A stretch of DNA of 64,000 nucleotides from Motacilla alba alba (Eukaryota > Chordata > Aves > Passeriformes > Motacillidae), in contig NC_052017.1 of the NCBI RefSeq assembly GCF_015832195.1, positions 13,096,790-13,160,789 of the forward strand, given 5' to 3'. The notes beneath the pieces were generated by a model. That model saw only the letters and a list, made by a program, of their open reading frames with translations. It ran no database searches and was not told the origin of the DNA. A program made the translations under genes and the position numbers. Position 1 is the first letter of the stretch, and every line of letters begins with the position of its first letter. Positions 1 through 35,700 of this stretch are shown piece after piece.

Positions 1-23544
<23,544 letters not shown>

Positions 23545-24025
23545 TGTTGCTATCCTGCAGGTATGATTGTAAGGAGATCATTGCTGTCACTGTTTGGTGT
23601 GTTCCTGTGGGAAGAGGCAGGCCTGTGCCTCCATAATTGGTCACTTGGCAGCCCCCGTTTTTCTGCTGTTTACAACATCACCAGTGCCATGTCATGAGCG
23701 TCAATGAAAATGCCTATAGATATTTCAAGCTCATGTCATTATGACATTTCTTAAAACTTTACTAAAAGAATGAGTGAAGTATTGCTGAAATGTGGAGAAT
23801 TGGTTGGGTACCATGCTTTTTTTTTTCCCCCTCCCCTTTCACGTTTGCAGTTGATGTTTTTTAATGTATCTTAAGACAAAGTAAAAAAAAAAATCACACA
23901 AAAAACCTAAATATTGTAATATGACAGATAACCTAATAATTGTATCTACATTAAAATGTAAAAAAAATGACGAACATGATACTGCTGCTTGTCAAATAAA
24001 AAAATAAAGTTATATAACGTGTCTC
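23545..24025 (+). other. CUL2: CUL2 3' UTR (proximal form)
   Basis: Non-coding sequence after the stop that leads to the first polyadenylation signals. It contains T-rich and A-rich stretches at 23817-23828 and 23884-23893. A donor-like CAG|GTATGA sits at 23558-23566, only 16 bp after the stop. The extent is inferred from the signals, not from transcripts. Confidence 0.75.
23995..24008 (+). terminator. CUL2: Proximal polyadenylation signals
   Basis: Two AATAAA hexamers (23995-24000 and 24003-24008) are followed within about 20-40 bp by a TG/T-containing segment. This is a plausible cleavage region at about 24020-24035. Confidence 0.75.
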
Positions 24026-25250
24026 GAATGATTGTAGAGCTGGATATAGCATTAATGTCTGTAAATATTATTCAGGCCTGAAGAGTAGAAATAATGTTAC
24101 GTGTTTGGGTTATGGATAACCTCAGAAGTAGGTCTGTCATAACAACTAATTTATATAAAACTGAATACCAGGTATGTCATGTTTGATGTGATTATAAAAA
24201 TATTTATGGTTAAGTGCACATCTTGTTTTCTTGAGATTAGGCTGATTTACATTCTCGGTGCCTGAAGGCCTCTGCTGTGTCTGTTAATCCCACACTACAG
24301 GAATATGTTACAAGAGAAAATAAACTGATGTTTGAGGGGATTTAAATGGTGTAGTTCACAAACACTTAGGAATAGTTATCATGAACATCAAAGATAGAGC
24401 TCAGTGGCTTGGGAAGGCATATAGCAGGCTGGTAACTGAAAAATGTTTTTTCTCTAATGTATTGGGTAGAAACACTACATGGATGGGTGTTTATGATTGT
24501 TTCCACATAAACTCATACTGCTTGTTTCTTGTTTTCCCTCCTGACTGCTATGGTTGTTTTTATCATGTTTTGTTTTCCTCTGCCCCAATTAGATTTCCAG
24601 CTGTTAGGGTGAGACAAGAAATCCACAGGCTATTTCATGTCCTGTGTTGTTCATCAGGGTTGGCATGGTGACTGTTCACTCTTAAACAAGCAAACTATAA
24701 TTTTAAAAGATACCAACTCTACCACTGGAAGTGAATGGAATTTAAGAGCATTGAGAGTTTGAACACACTGAATGCCTGCTGCAAAAGAGTTTCCTCATGG
24801 CTATGCCTGCAATTATGATTGACAGGATAAATATTAAGTTTAAATGTTCTATTTTTGCCAGATTTATTTGTGTGCATATAAAAATACATATGTAGATAGA
24901 TACTATTTGCAGTATTTTTTTAGATTGTGTAGTATCACCTACTAAAAATCCACACATCAAGAACTAATTTTAAAGAAAAGCAAACATTTGGAGGGAGCTT
25001 TTTACTCTTTTTTTTTTTTTTCTAGTTCTTCACTGTATGAAAGGCTTCTCTCCAACTCTCAGATTGTTGCTGTCTCTTATTTCTTAAATGGTATTGCATT
25101 CATATACTATCTAGAGGGTATAGGAAACTTTCTATGGTTAACTAGGAAATGCATCAAGAAGTGGTGCTATGTTTTTCTGATGTGGATTTTGCTAAGGATG
25201 AATAAAGGGCAATAAACAATAAAGTGCAATAAACATTCCTTCCATATTTA
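24026..25250 (+). other. CUL2: Possible extended CUL2 3' UTR
   Basis: There is no coding signal. A single AATAAA lies at 24319-24324, and the cluster at 25201-25233 could end a longer transcript. That would give a 3' UTR of about 1.7 kb, a usual size for a CUL2 mRNA. This is inferred from the signals alone. Confidence 0.5.
25201..25233 (+). terminator. CUL2: Distal cluster of four polyadenylation signals
   Basis: AATAAA occurs at 25201, 25211, 25218 and 25228, four times in 33 bp. T-rich and TG sequence follows (about 25240-25275). Confidence 0.6.
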
Positions 25251-25259
25251 TGGTGTTTT

Positions 25260-28200
25260 ATCCCACTTTGCTAAGATCTAATTTTTTTACATGGATTTAT
25301 GTCTTCAAGAAGTGAGGTTTTTAAACTAACTGTAATATGGTGCTGTAGATCGTTGTCTAAAGTGTTAGTTTAGAGTTGTCTCTATGTGGTGGGACACAGC
25401 ACAGGTGCTTATACTGTCACCAGTTGTAGTAAACAGTAGACAAATCAACACAGATTTTGACTGGAGTGACTTCTAATCTATTTCAGTGTGGAGCATTTCT
25501 GTGCTTTGTTAAAAAAAAATTCATTACATCTAAGGACAAAAAATAGGGGCAATATTCTATTACATAACACAAAAAAGAAAGGGAGGAATATTTCTTGAAT
25601 GCTGAATTAGCACATCCTTTCTCCAGAAAACAAACTAACACTGACACCAAAGTTTCTGGAAACAAATGTGGTTTATCTTGTAACTTGTATTTTAGTTAAC
25701 AGATTTTAAGCTTGTTCATAAAAGGGTTAATAAAAGCTTTATTTAAATATAGACTCCAGTAGCAAAATTTTAAGGCTTAATTTGAAGAAGGCTTGACCAA
25801 TTTATTTTCAGAATCATTTCATAAGCAACACAAGAACTTCACTGCTCTAGCCCAAACGTGCAAGGTTTTAACATTACCTTATCTCTCAATTTTTGCATAC
25901 CTAAACCATCATTTTGGGTTCTGGGTAAGCAGGCTGCTGAGTTGAGACATGTTTAGTGAGTTAAAAACATTCATCTATTTGAGTGCAGTTGGCTTCCCCA
26001 GATGATGTCTGTCATAATTACACACAAACTCAGTCTTTTCAGTGCCTCTTAGGAAATGTTGTTATAGCTGGGAAGCATTTTGAATTCTACTTTATAAATC
26101 ACACCTTCCCCCTCAGGAAAAAAGTAGTGCAAATTGAGACCCCTGTAGCTGGGTTATATCACTGAAATCATTGCTGGCACACAGGGATGCAGTTTATAGT
26201 GTGGAGCTTCAGCTTGGCAACCAATAACTTTGGCAAGTGTAGGTTCAAAATATAAACTGCTAATGGGTATTAACAGGAGGGGCAAATTGTAAGAAAGAGA
26301 AGATAGCTAAAATGCCATACAGTTTTAATTATTTACTTGAAGAAACTGATATAACTGTACTGCTTTTTTATTTGTTTATTGTATGCCTATTGACAGGTAT
26401 GACCTGCTAGTGTATAGGAAGCCATACAGCTGAGTGGATACATAATGGTTTCATACATCCCATACATGCCTAATATCAAAATGCATTTTACCTCTGTTAT
26501 TGAGTACTACTGATCATTCTTGCACTAACTGAAAAGGTGTTTCTATGATGTTCTAATTTGTTGTGAGTCTGATTGTCTAGTTCTCAGAAAGAAAAGTGTT
26601 CCTGCATTTTAGAGTGTTCATACACACAAGGCAACCAGAGCTATGAAAGATGTTCAATCACCATAACATAAACTGTTTGCAAAGTAGTGAGTATCATTAC
26701 TTTCAAGAAGTACATCACCTTTCCGAATAAACAGAGTACAGAAATTGGTCTGTGGAGAAATAAATTTTATAAACTATTTTTCACTTATGCTTAGAAAGAA
26801 ATTTCTTATCCTTAAAAAAGTTAATTTTAAAAACAACCACTGCAACATAGTATTGATATCAGGCAAATTCTAATAATAAATATAAATTCTTTGTACCCTA
26901 GGACAGATATTTTAGGATTATCCATGCTTCACAAACCTGGTAAGTACGTAGAGTTAAATAATCTAGGATATCACGATGTATGAAAACATATTCTCCAGAA
27001 GAAATTGTTACTACACTGATTATTTGCCCTTATTACAAATCTGAATTTGTCTTTACTTGTTTATGGTAAGTTGTACTGTGCTTCTGAGCTGATAAGAAAA
27101 TAGCATTTTCCAGTTTTGTCAGGGAAAAGAAGAGGAAGGGTCAAAAAAGTGTTTGAGCATAATAAGTTTAAAACAATGCAAGACTTTGATAAACACATGT
27201 GTGTGGTTTTAAAGAGGAATGGGGTGAGAAATAGATTTGTAAAGGATTCTTAAAACGTGACTGAAAACTCACACAGTCTTGTATATCTGTATGTAAACTC
27301 TGAGATAAGGTGTGGTGACTTGGAAAGGCTGTGGGATAAAAATGACATTGTTAAGAGAGAGATGGAACTAGAAACAAGTTTCAGATGATGGCTTTGCAAA
27401 AAGACAGATATTTTGGAGAATTACAACTGTGAAAGATGCATTGTAGCAAGACTACATGGGGTTAAATAATAGTTGATTTGTGTTAGAAGTATTAGCAACG
27501 TTGCGTGGCAAAAGCTAATAGGCTGAAAAACATTTATGAGGTATTGTAACCAGGAAATAAGTTGTCTTCTAATAGAATGGCATCGAGTTTTACGTCTCTT
27601 ATGTCTCACCCTTCTACAAGACTGATAACAGAATAAATTCTTTTAAAATGCCTCTCAGTTGCCCCATCTCTGTAGAACTGGGATTTTCCAACAGGTAGGG
27701 TGAATAAATATGATGGTAAAAGTAACCAAACATATCCATATACACATAGATGCTTGGATGTGCATTTGTTCTTATCTCCATTCTGTGGAATCCACAATTG
27801 CATCAATAAGGAAGAACATAACAAGGAGCAGAGAGGAAGATAAGAGGCTGGCTGGTTGGCATCTGGCAGTCGTGCTGGTGCTGCTCCCACCAGCTGTCCC
27901 AGGAGTACAGCACAAGACATGAAAGCTCCCTTAGTCTCCCCAGTAAGCCCAACCTTGCACATGCATCTGGGAAGTGAAGGACTAAGCTTCAGTAGTACAG
28001 AACTAGCCTAAAGGTATTGTTGGTCACTTCTAAAACAGTTCTAGTAGTTTAGGGGATTACTTCCACCATTCATGTCTATACTCTTTTTAGGAGCCCTGAC
28101 ACTGTGGTGATTTAAGCAAAATTGAAATGCTCACTTGTTTGGTTGTTTTGGCTGGAGTAACAAGCAGCTGGCATTAACAACCATCCTAAGTTCCTTCTCC

Positions 28201-30310
28201 TCAGCTGGGGTGCAGTGCTGGGTGCATGCATTCTGTTACAGTATCAGGTACTAACTACACTTGAATCACTGGCAAACTTGGTGTGTGTAAACCCTTTTCT
28301 AGAGCTTCTGGACTAGCTGGAAATCTCTGATATTTTACAGAGAATGGCTATATTAGCTTTGTGTGTCCTTCATTCTTCCACTGAGATAAATAAAATCACA
28401 CACTGGTATTCTGTAAAATTTGTTCTCTAAATATTTGATGCAGTTGCATACCATGAACAGAAAATTATGTATTTTAGGACTGCAGAAAATAATGTAGGAC
28501 AAAATACTTGCCAATGTCTGCATAGCCACGGCATCAGTTCTTTCAGTCTGACTCTTATCCAACCAAACATTTGATATATTGGTGTTTACAGTAGCAATGG
28601 ATACATAAGGAGATTGTTTGGCATGTTCTCATCTGAAAGAGGCCTTGTTCTTACCGTAATCGCCAAATGGCAAACACTGTAATTATCACCTTTTGGTGGA
28701 AGCTGGTGGTTCTGATGTATGTCAAACTGGCTTTTTCCAGCAGCTGAGAACAGTAGCACTGTTGCTGTCAACAGTCAGTAAAGAGGAGTGATTTGAGGGC
28801 AGTCTTGAAACTTGGCAGATTGCTGTTGCCTGTCTTTTAATGTTGGTTATATAATCTATAACCTGCTTGGTATATATGATTAAAAGTGCAGTGCTTCTCT
28901 GGTAGTATTTGACATTATAGTGAACAGTTTCAGTTGAGTTTCGTAAGATGTAGTTGGTCAGTTTTCTTAAAAACTCTACTCATGAGTCCACTTTCATTTC
29001 TTCTTTCCAGACACCAGCTTAATAGAATTTGTGATCATCAAAACCCGAGTTTGAGAGAATAAAAGAAAAAATCTGAGACTCATGATACTGTGTACTCATC
29101 TGTATATTTGAAGCCAGTTCAGGATGTTTAATGAGATTTGTTTTCAGAAATGCCAGTTATTTGGCTCCTTCAGAGTGGTGAGATCCATGGAGTGAGGTAC
29201 TGCCTGGAGCTGATCAAGAGGAGACTGTCAGTGCAAGGGTATGAACGATCCTCTGATCCCTATGCTTTGGAGCCTGGTGTAGTGCACAGAATCCAGCACA
29301 TCACATGCACTCCTCAGCATTAGGTCTCTTTTAAAGAGAGGTGGTGATGCTAGTGGACATTCAAGATACATGAGGCTTGGCCTTTATGAGTCTGTTCTCA
29401 TTCTTTCCTCGACCAGAAGAGTGCCCTAGTCTTAATCAATAAGGCGAGCAAGGCCTGTCACCTCTCCTGGATGTGTACAGACTTAAACTGGCTTGAAGGT
29501 AAATCAAAAAGGGTGAGCTCTTACCTGCTTCCCACGCCTTATAGTGTATTTCTCATTGCAATATTTGAGGGACTAGAAAACAATAATTTGGACATGGACG
29601 TGTAATTTAGTCATTAATATATTCCTGTGGGAGCTGGGGCTGGGGGTGTGGGTTCCCATCAGTGGGTTGGTAACTGAAGAGCCATCTGCTTCTCGGTACA
29701 GTAGGAAAGTGGCAGTAGCCAGAATTCTGTATGCAATCTGCATCCTCTATGCTGGTTGATGTTCATAATAGACTTAAGTGATAGCTAATAATCTAGATAG
29801 CAGTAATGCATATTTGAGCATTTAAGTTGAGGGGTCATCTCACCATCTGGCGACTCAAAAAGATTTGGAAATTGGACTTTCAAAATTATGTTTACAGGTT
29901 TGCCTGTATGTTCTGCCTGACTGCCATCTGAAACCGTGAAAAGGAGTCATGTGAACCTCATCTGTAGCCTTGTCTCAGTGATTCCAAGTGAAATTCTCCC
30001 TTCCCCCAAGTGGGTGTCTGCTGGCACATGTTTTAGTGTGCTGGTGATGGTGTATCTAAGCCTAACTGTAGCCACAAATTGAGGAGAATAGATGTACACC
30101 CACAAAACATTCCCTGCTTAAAATCTGAGTCATGGCCATGAATCAGAGATGTGCCCATTGCAGCTGGTGAAAGAGATTTGGGAAGATGTAACATTCTTCT
30201 TGGGAACAGCAGTAGTCTGATTTTGGGCTAAGGAAACAGTCCATTTGCATGAAAATAGGCTCTAGCATTAAAAAACCTCTATCCAAGGAGAAGACCCCAC
30301 AAATGAATGC
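25260..30310. other. Intergenic, no gene seen
   Basis: A+T-rich, unique-looking sequence. Short open frames of up to 118 codons on both strands lack similarity or splice context. The only local structure worth naming is the G-run motif at 29629-29652. Confidence 0.75.
29629..29652 (+). other. Potential G-quadruplex motif
   Basis: Four G-runs of 3, 4, 5 and 3 bases are separated by loops of 4, 2 and 3 bases. This meets the usual G3+N1-7 rule. It lies far from any recognised promoter. Confidence 0.6.
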
Positions 30311-30315
30311 CTGTC

Positions 30316-30457
30316 ATCCATCCTGGAAGAGTTCAAGGCCAGACTGGATGGGGCTCTGAGCAGCCGGGTGTAGTGGAAGGTGTCCCTGCCCATGGCAGTG
30401 TTATTGGAACTAGGTGATCTTTAAGGTCATTTCCAACCAAAACCATTCTATTATTTT
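30316..30457 (+). mobile_element. CR1 LINE 3' end fragment
   Basis: It matches the 3' end of avian CR1 elements as I know them. The landmarks in order are a 'ttcaaggccagactggatgg' block, 'tgtccctgcccatggcag', 'gatctttaaggtca' and 'ttccaaccaaaaccattct'. It is about 140 bp and lacks the reverse-transcriptase part, the usual 5'-truncated form. The terminal ATTCTATG-like repeat is degraded. Confidence 0.92.
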
Positions 30458-32020
30458 TGAGTGACATAATTGAGAAACTCCACTAGCTGCTCCTCTACCC
30501 TCTTTCCTCAAGGCAGTAGCCTTGCCTGTTTCAGATGCTCTCTCTCTTTCAGACCACTGGGCATTCAGATTTTTAAAATGTGTATTTTAAAGGACATGTG
30601 TAGTTTGGCAGATAAGATGGGAAAGAAATGGAGCTTGTGCCAGTGAGCACGCCTGGCAGTGGGGAGGGACTGATGGGGACGTGCTCCAGCCCTGAGTGAC
30701 AGCCTGGCAGTTGGGGCAGCAGAGCGTGGAGTTTTGCATGTGGATTGGCAGACCCTCTTTTATTCTTTCCCACACCCAGGCACAACCTTTGAAATGCAGA
30801 CTTGACAGGCAGAGCTGGAATATCTGCTCCTTCCCTTCCTGGTACGGTTCCCGTGCGCGCAAGGGCCGCGTGTCGGGACAAGCCTGGCTTTGCCAGCAGA
30901 GCCCATGGAGAGCGGCAGCGCCGTCACCCTTTGGGCAGTGGGGGAAGGCACAGGGACAGGGCCCTGGGGATTTGCAGGTGGCAAAGGAGGCTGTGATCCA
31001 CATGGACTTAATTTTAATATAGGGACAAAGATGAGAAACTCAGTGCATAAAAACACCAGGAAGCATGGGATAAACTTCTTAATCGTGTATTAACTGAGGT
31101 GGCTCAGGAAACTGTAGGTTATGTGGGTCATTTAGGATGACAAAGATGAAAATATGACAGGTAAAATAGCTGGTTTATACTTGGATTTGCCTTTGACTTT
31201 TTTATTCTTTTTTTTGGTTGTTGGTTTATAAATCCATTTGTGAAATAAATACAGGCTTTTGAAAAGATCTTGAAGAAGTTTGTTTTGAAAGAGGTTTTTG
31301 TGGAATATTTAGTCCACATTTCCTGTCGATGTGCATGCTGGGTTTTGTATCCTTCAGAAGTCCCTTCCACACTGTCTGAAATGGCCATTGTGCTGTTGGA
31401 CCTCTGCAGCAGTGCTTGGCTGCCTGAGCTCCTGACATGGGAAAATTTTTTTCTCTTTGCAGGGGCTGTTCTTGCCTCATCCACCTCCTCACTGTGACCA
31501 GCTCCTTTCATGCCTTACCTTCTAGGCTCTAGTGCCTACATAGTGTGTTTTGTATATGACACTTGTATATAGCACTTGAACACTTCTTTAAAATCTGTGC
31601 CTATAAAGGTATGTCACAGGTTACTACTCCTCTGTCTGCTTCTGTAGCAAGTGGTTTGACCTAGCCTTCCTTAGAATGTGGTTTTATTAATGTGTCATAC
31701 TTACATGAGCTCTTGGATACTTAAACCAGGTTTTCTTCAGGAGTTTGCTATGGTTGTGTCTGGTTTTTAAATTATGAAACTAAAAATCCCATTAAACCCT
31801 CTCTATACTAAAGTTTTGATACCACTCCTACCGAGCACTGAAAACCAGCATTTAGTGCTTTGTGTGCTACAGAGTAGTATTTTGGATTAACTTTTTGTTG
31901 TCCTTAGAAATCCTTTCTAGGATATATTGTTCATTTTTAAGTGTATAAAGTGCTTGTGAAAACTTCCACTTAGCTACATGCTAGTTAAAGTATGGACAAC
32001 ATAAATACAAATCCCTTTTC
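30458..32020. other. Intergenic, with a CpG-rich pocket
   Basis: Mostly unremarkable. The part at about 30650-31000 is more G+C-rich, with open frames on both strands of up to 138 codons, none recognised. CpG dinucleotides concentrate at about 30845-30935. Confidence 0.7.
30845..30935. promoter_or_regulatory. Small CpG-dense pocket
   Basis: About ten CpG dinucleotides fall within 90 bp (for example gtgcgcgcaagggccgcgtg), in sequence otherwise poor in CpG. It is too short to be a standard CpG island. A regulatory role is only a possibility. Confidence 0.3.
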
Positions 32021-32108
32021 AAGCTATCACCTGTGGTTATGGAGGAAGCAACTGTGACAGAACATCTCTGTATTCAGACTCTGCTGGAGGCTACAAAGGC
32101 TTTCAGGA

Positions 32109-32148
32109 ATTTTAGAGCAGTTACCTTTGGTGACAACTGCTCTAAAAT
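32109..32148 (+). repeat. Perfect 14-bp inverted repeat (hairpin)
   Basis: The arms attttagagcagtt (32109-32122) and aactgctctaaaat (32135-32148) are exact reverse complements around a 12-base loop. The loop could itself pair acc with ggt. It lies inside the A-tailed insert. Confidence 0.9.
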
Positions 32149-32250
32149 CAATATTTCTAGCTTATGTTGCAGCATGGAGGAGAAATATCCTTCCAGTGTT
32201 CCGATTTTGCTCAATGAGATTGTTCTTTACTCAACAGGGACATTGGCTGA

Positions 32251-32254
<4 letters not shown>

Positions 32255-32299
<45 letters not shown>
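32255..32299 (+). repeat. Poly(A) run, 45 bp
   Basis: Forty-five consecutive A without interruption, the longest homopolymer in the window. Such purity suggests a recent origin or an assembly-sensitive site. Confidence 0.95.
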
Positions 32300-32303
<4 letters not shown>

Positions 32304-32539
32304 TCAAACCTGCTTTTAGCAGTTTTCATCTTCCCTGGAGCCACTACCTGCAATGAGATTCCCCTGCTGGCTCCGAGCAGCAGAAAATTTGGGTGCTTTC
32401 CTTGAAAGGTTACTGCAGAATCTCTGCTGGTTTAAGGACTTACCTCCCGTAGTGACCAGGGTGGGGGACCAGCGTGACCATACATTCTGCTGAAAAGGTC
32501 GAATGCTGGGAAGACAAGTACACAGAAATGGAATTGTAT

Positions 32540-32770
32540 TGTTTCTCCGCGGTCAGATTGAGGCGTTCGAGGTGCCCGAGCCTGTTGGTGGAGCAGGGGC
32601 CCCGCTGCAGGCTCCTGCCAGCAGAGGTAGCTGCGGCAGCTGAGCTGGGCACGGGGAGCCTCGCTCGCTGCTCCCGGCTCTTCCTAACTGTGTTCCAGGA
32701 GAGGGAACCCTCTCCATTATGGACCCGAATTTAGCAGCTGCTGCAGCAAGGTGAGCTGCCCGGGATCCAG
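32540..32770 (+). promoter_or_regulatory. CpG-rich patch with possible first exon
   Basis: About 15 CpG fall in 230 bp, with G+C clearly above the surroundings. Within it an ATG at 32719 has A at -3 and G at +4. It opens a frame MDPNLAAAAA that runs into AAG|GTGAGC, a strong donor, at 32750/32751. This could be the promoter and first exon of a lncRNA or an unannotated gene. No second exon was identified, and there is no TATA box evidence. Confidence 0.35.
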
Positions 32771-35700
32771 CAAGGAGATCTTGGAGGGCTCAGGACACAA
32801 ACAGGGTGAAACTTGTGCACACACGCTTGGAAGCTGGAAGGACAAACTCCTGCTGCTGCCCTGCTCTTAAGATTTTGGGTAATGGGGTTGGTATTCTTGG
32901 ACTGTCCTGTGTAGGGCCGGGAACTGGACTTCAGTAATCCTTGTGGGACCCTAACAGCTCAGCGTATTCTGTGATTTCAGTGTTCCTAATGAGTATTGGG
33001 ACCGGCTGTGGTGCATTTCTGCTGAGACAGCTGCAACCTTTTAGCAAATTTGGGTAGGAGGGGAAAAAAGGGGAAGGTGCTTTGCATCTCAATCAAATGC
33101 TTTCTCCACGCAAGGACAACACATCTCGTAGAAAAATGTACTTTGCTTTTCCACTGGAATCCTGGCTAGAGGTAACCATTTGTTGTTCTTGGAAGAGGAG
33201 GCTGGGGGAGTACTGCAGCTTTTGAAAGGTGTTGATCATCCTCTTGCTAAGACCAGAGAGAGAGAGAGAGAAGGGCTAAGAAACAAGACAGATGTGAAGC
33301 TGTTCACAGACAAATCAGTTAGAGCAGAAGGGCCCTAGAAAGGTGGGGAAAGATATAGTTTTGGGGTTTAAGGGTGCATGGAATGGAGGAATAGGCAGAT
33401 GCAGAGATAACAGTGCCAGGAATAGGTTGTGTGTTTTGATGTGTGGTGCATAATTTTGTCTCAGGTAGGAAAAATCCCTAACCTACAATTCACCAGCTGG
33501 GCAGTTTTTAAGCACAAGTAGTAACCAATTAGAAACTTCATGTCTGATTCCCCATAATTTACTCCTCTCTTAATATCCTCATCCCCTGTGTTCCTGTTAG
33601 CTGCTTCCTCAATCCCAAACCTTCTTTCTTTGAGTTTTGTGTGGATTATCTGATTGTGTGAGTTTTTGATGCCTTATTGAAAATAAAGGGCTCCTCATCT
33701 GAGGATGTTGCATGTGAGTTAAACAGGGGATCTAAACTTGGCTTAAGGAAGAAGCTGGAAATAGTGAAAGCAATGAGAGTTACAGATGTAGATACCAAAC
33801 TTTCTTTCCCAACCTTTTGAAATGGCTTAACTATGCTGTTATGTGAGTTCCAACAGAGCAGGAGAGAATGGGAGAAGCCCTGAAGCAGAGAAATGGATTG
33901 GGAATGGAGCCAGAAATCTATACTTGTCTTACCGTTTGAAACAGGCTGCAGCTAATTGGGGAAGGGGGAGGTGTGACAGTAGAAAATGCGTGTAATAAAT
34001 CCTGTTATTTGAAGGCTGGTCCTGCACCACTTAATACCTTCTTACTTGTTTTGAGATTTTCTGTCTGAAAGCTGTTTGCTTATTTTTTTCCCCCAAAGCC
34101 TTTATGGGTTTGTGGTTTTTTCCTATTTTTTGTGGCAGAAACAAATATTAAGAAAGGATTTTTAGGTGCTTGGGTATAGTAATATGGTTGGAATAGTTAG
34201 GGCAACCCGATAGTAAGACGATTTAGATATTTTTCCCTTTTATATTATGGAATACTTGTCTTCATAGATTGATCACCATGGTAGGCGGTGCTATGGATCT
34301 GAACAAATGTGAGGACTCATCTGGGAGCAGAAGACAAAATTTGCCCCAGGTAGCCAGGACAAGAGAGTGTGCTTTCAGTCTGGCCTGGTGGGGTCCTGAA
34401 TTCCCTTGTGTTTGGCAGCTTCAGCAGCAAGGTTGGAGACGCCTCGTTGCCAGGTGAACCTTAGCAAGGTGCCCCTAAGAGGCTGCTTTGGATTACCTTG
34501 GGCTCTGTGTAGGGAACTGAGCCTGGGTCTTCTTCCTGGGTGTGTGCTCTCACCCTCAGGCTATTAAATAGAAGGGATAGGTGAGAAGGTTGCTGGCTTC
34601 CTTTGGCTCTATTTTAAAAGGAAGTATCTGCCATCAGTGCACTTCATGGGGCACCTAATCTTGTTGTGTGTTCTGAAAACACCCTTCAGACAGAGCCCCT
34701 TAGGGGACATTGGGTTCTGGAGCCTGCTCAGGCTGCAGTGCTGAGCTGTTGGGCCCTGCTGAGACTGAGGCAGTTCTGGGCATGCACAGAGGTGAGACAT
34801 CACCTATCCGGAACGTCTGGAAATCAAAAGTAAGGTGCGTCTGTGTGTGAAATTTCAGGATCACAGTTTTTGTCACTATTGGGTTTAGCTTGATAATATG
34901 GTTCAATATTTTAATTTTGAATAAACCTTGACCTAATAAAGTCAATCTCCATCTCTGTGAGAAGCAGGGATTTTTTTTTTTTTTCTTTTATAACTTGAAG
35001 CAAAGGTTGAACATTTTTTCATGGGCAACCCCATTGTTGGATTAGTGCCCTCATTCAATCAGAGCGTGCAAAACACAAACCCTAGGCAGAGCTAAACTAC
35101 AAAGCAGAGGAGATTTTCTCAATGCTAAATGGAGTGAAAGCACCAGGGGAAAAATATCTGAAATCCTCTTATATGATTATTAAAACAAAAACACACACAC
35201 GCATGAAACTAGCAAAGTCTTAGACTGGGGTGCCACAGGGAACTGGCAAGAGAACAGCCTGTTCTAGTTGGATGCTTTGTTTGATATTAGATGGAAGCTG
35301 TAACAAAGCAAAAATCCTGGGACTGCTTGTAGGTCTCTGTGGAGGAGCTGACCATGAGGCTATTGGCCCCTTTCTCCTTCCACAGCTGATCCCAGCTCCC
35401 AGCTCTCGGCACTACCCCTCTCTAATCACACCTTCCCTCTTTTTTCCCTTCAGGTTGTTAAGAAATCTCATGCTCATTTCTTCTGAACCCTCATGAGGTG
35501 AATTTCTTGGCCTTTCCACATGAATATCCTTTGTCATCTACAGCTGCAGCCATGCCTATGGATTCCACAGGATTAGCATTCTCTCTTGGGCATCTTGCTT
35601 GCTTGCACTGGCCTTCTGTGCACACACGCTTTAGCACTACCAAGAGACATCAGTAGGTGCATCTTCACCAGAGTCCACCTAGCATTACTGCAGACTTTCA

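Larger units (their letters stand above)
32030..32299 (+). mobile_element. Retroposon-like insert with 45-base A tail
   Basis: About 225 bp of unidentified sequence ends in an uninterrupted run of 45 A (32255-32299). The bases aagctatca occur just before it (32021-32029) and again at the end of the A-run (32298-32306). This is consistent with a 7-9 bp target-site duplication; the first two A are ambiguous with the tail. A perfect hairpin lies inside. No AATAAA precedes the tail, so the source may be a non-coding RNA and not an mRNA. The source was not recognised. Confidence 0.55.

Noticed and set aside
30587..31003. Minus-strand 138-codon open frame in the G+C-richer patch
   Set aside because: Frames are open on both strands in the same place, as happens when local G+C is higher. 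No homology was recognised.
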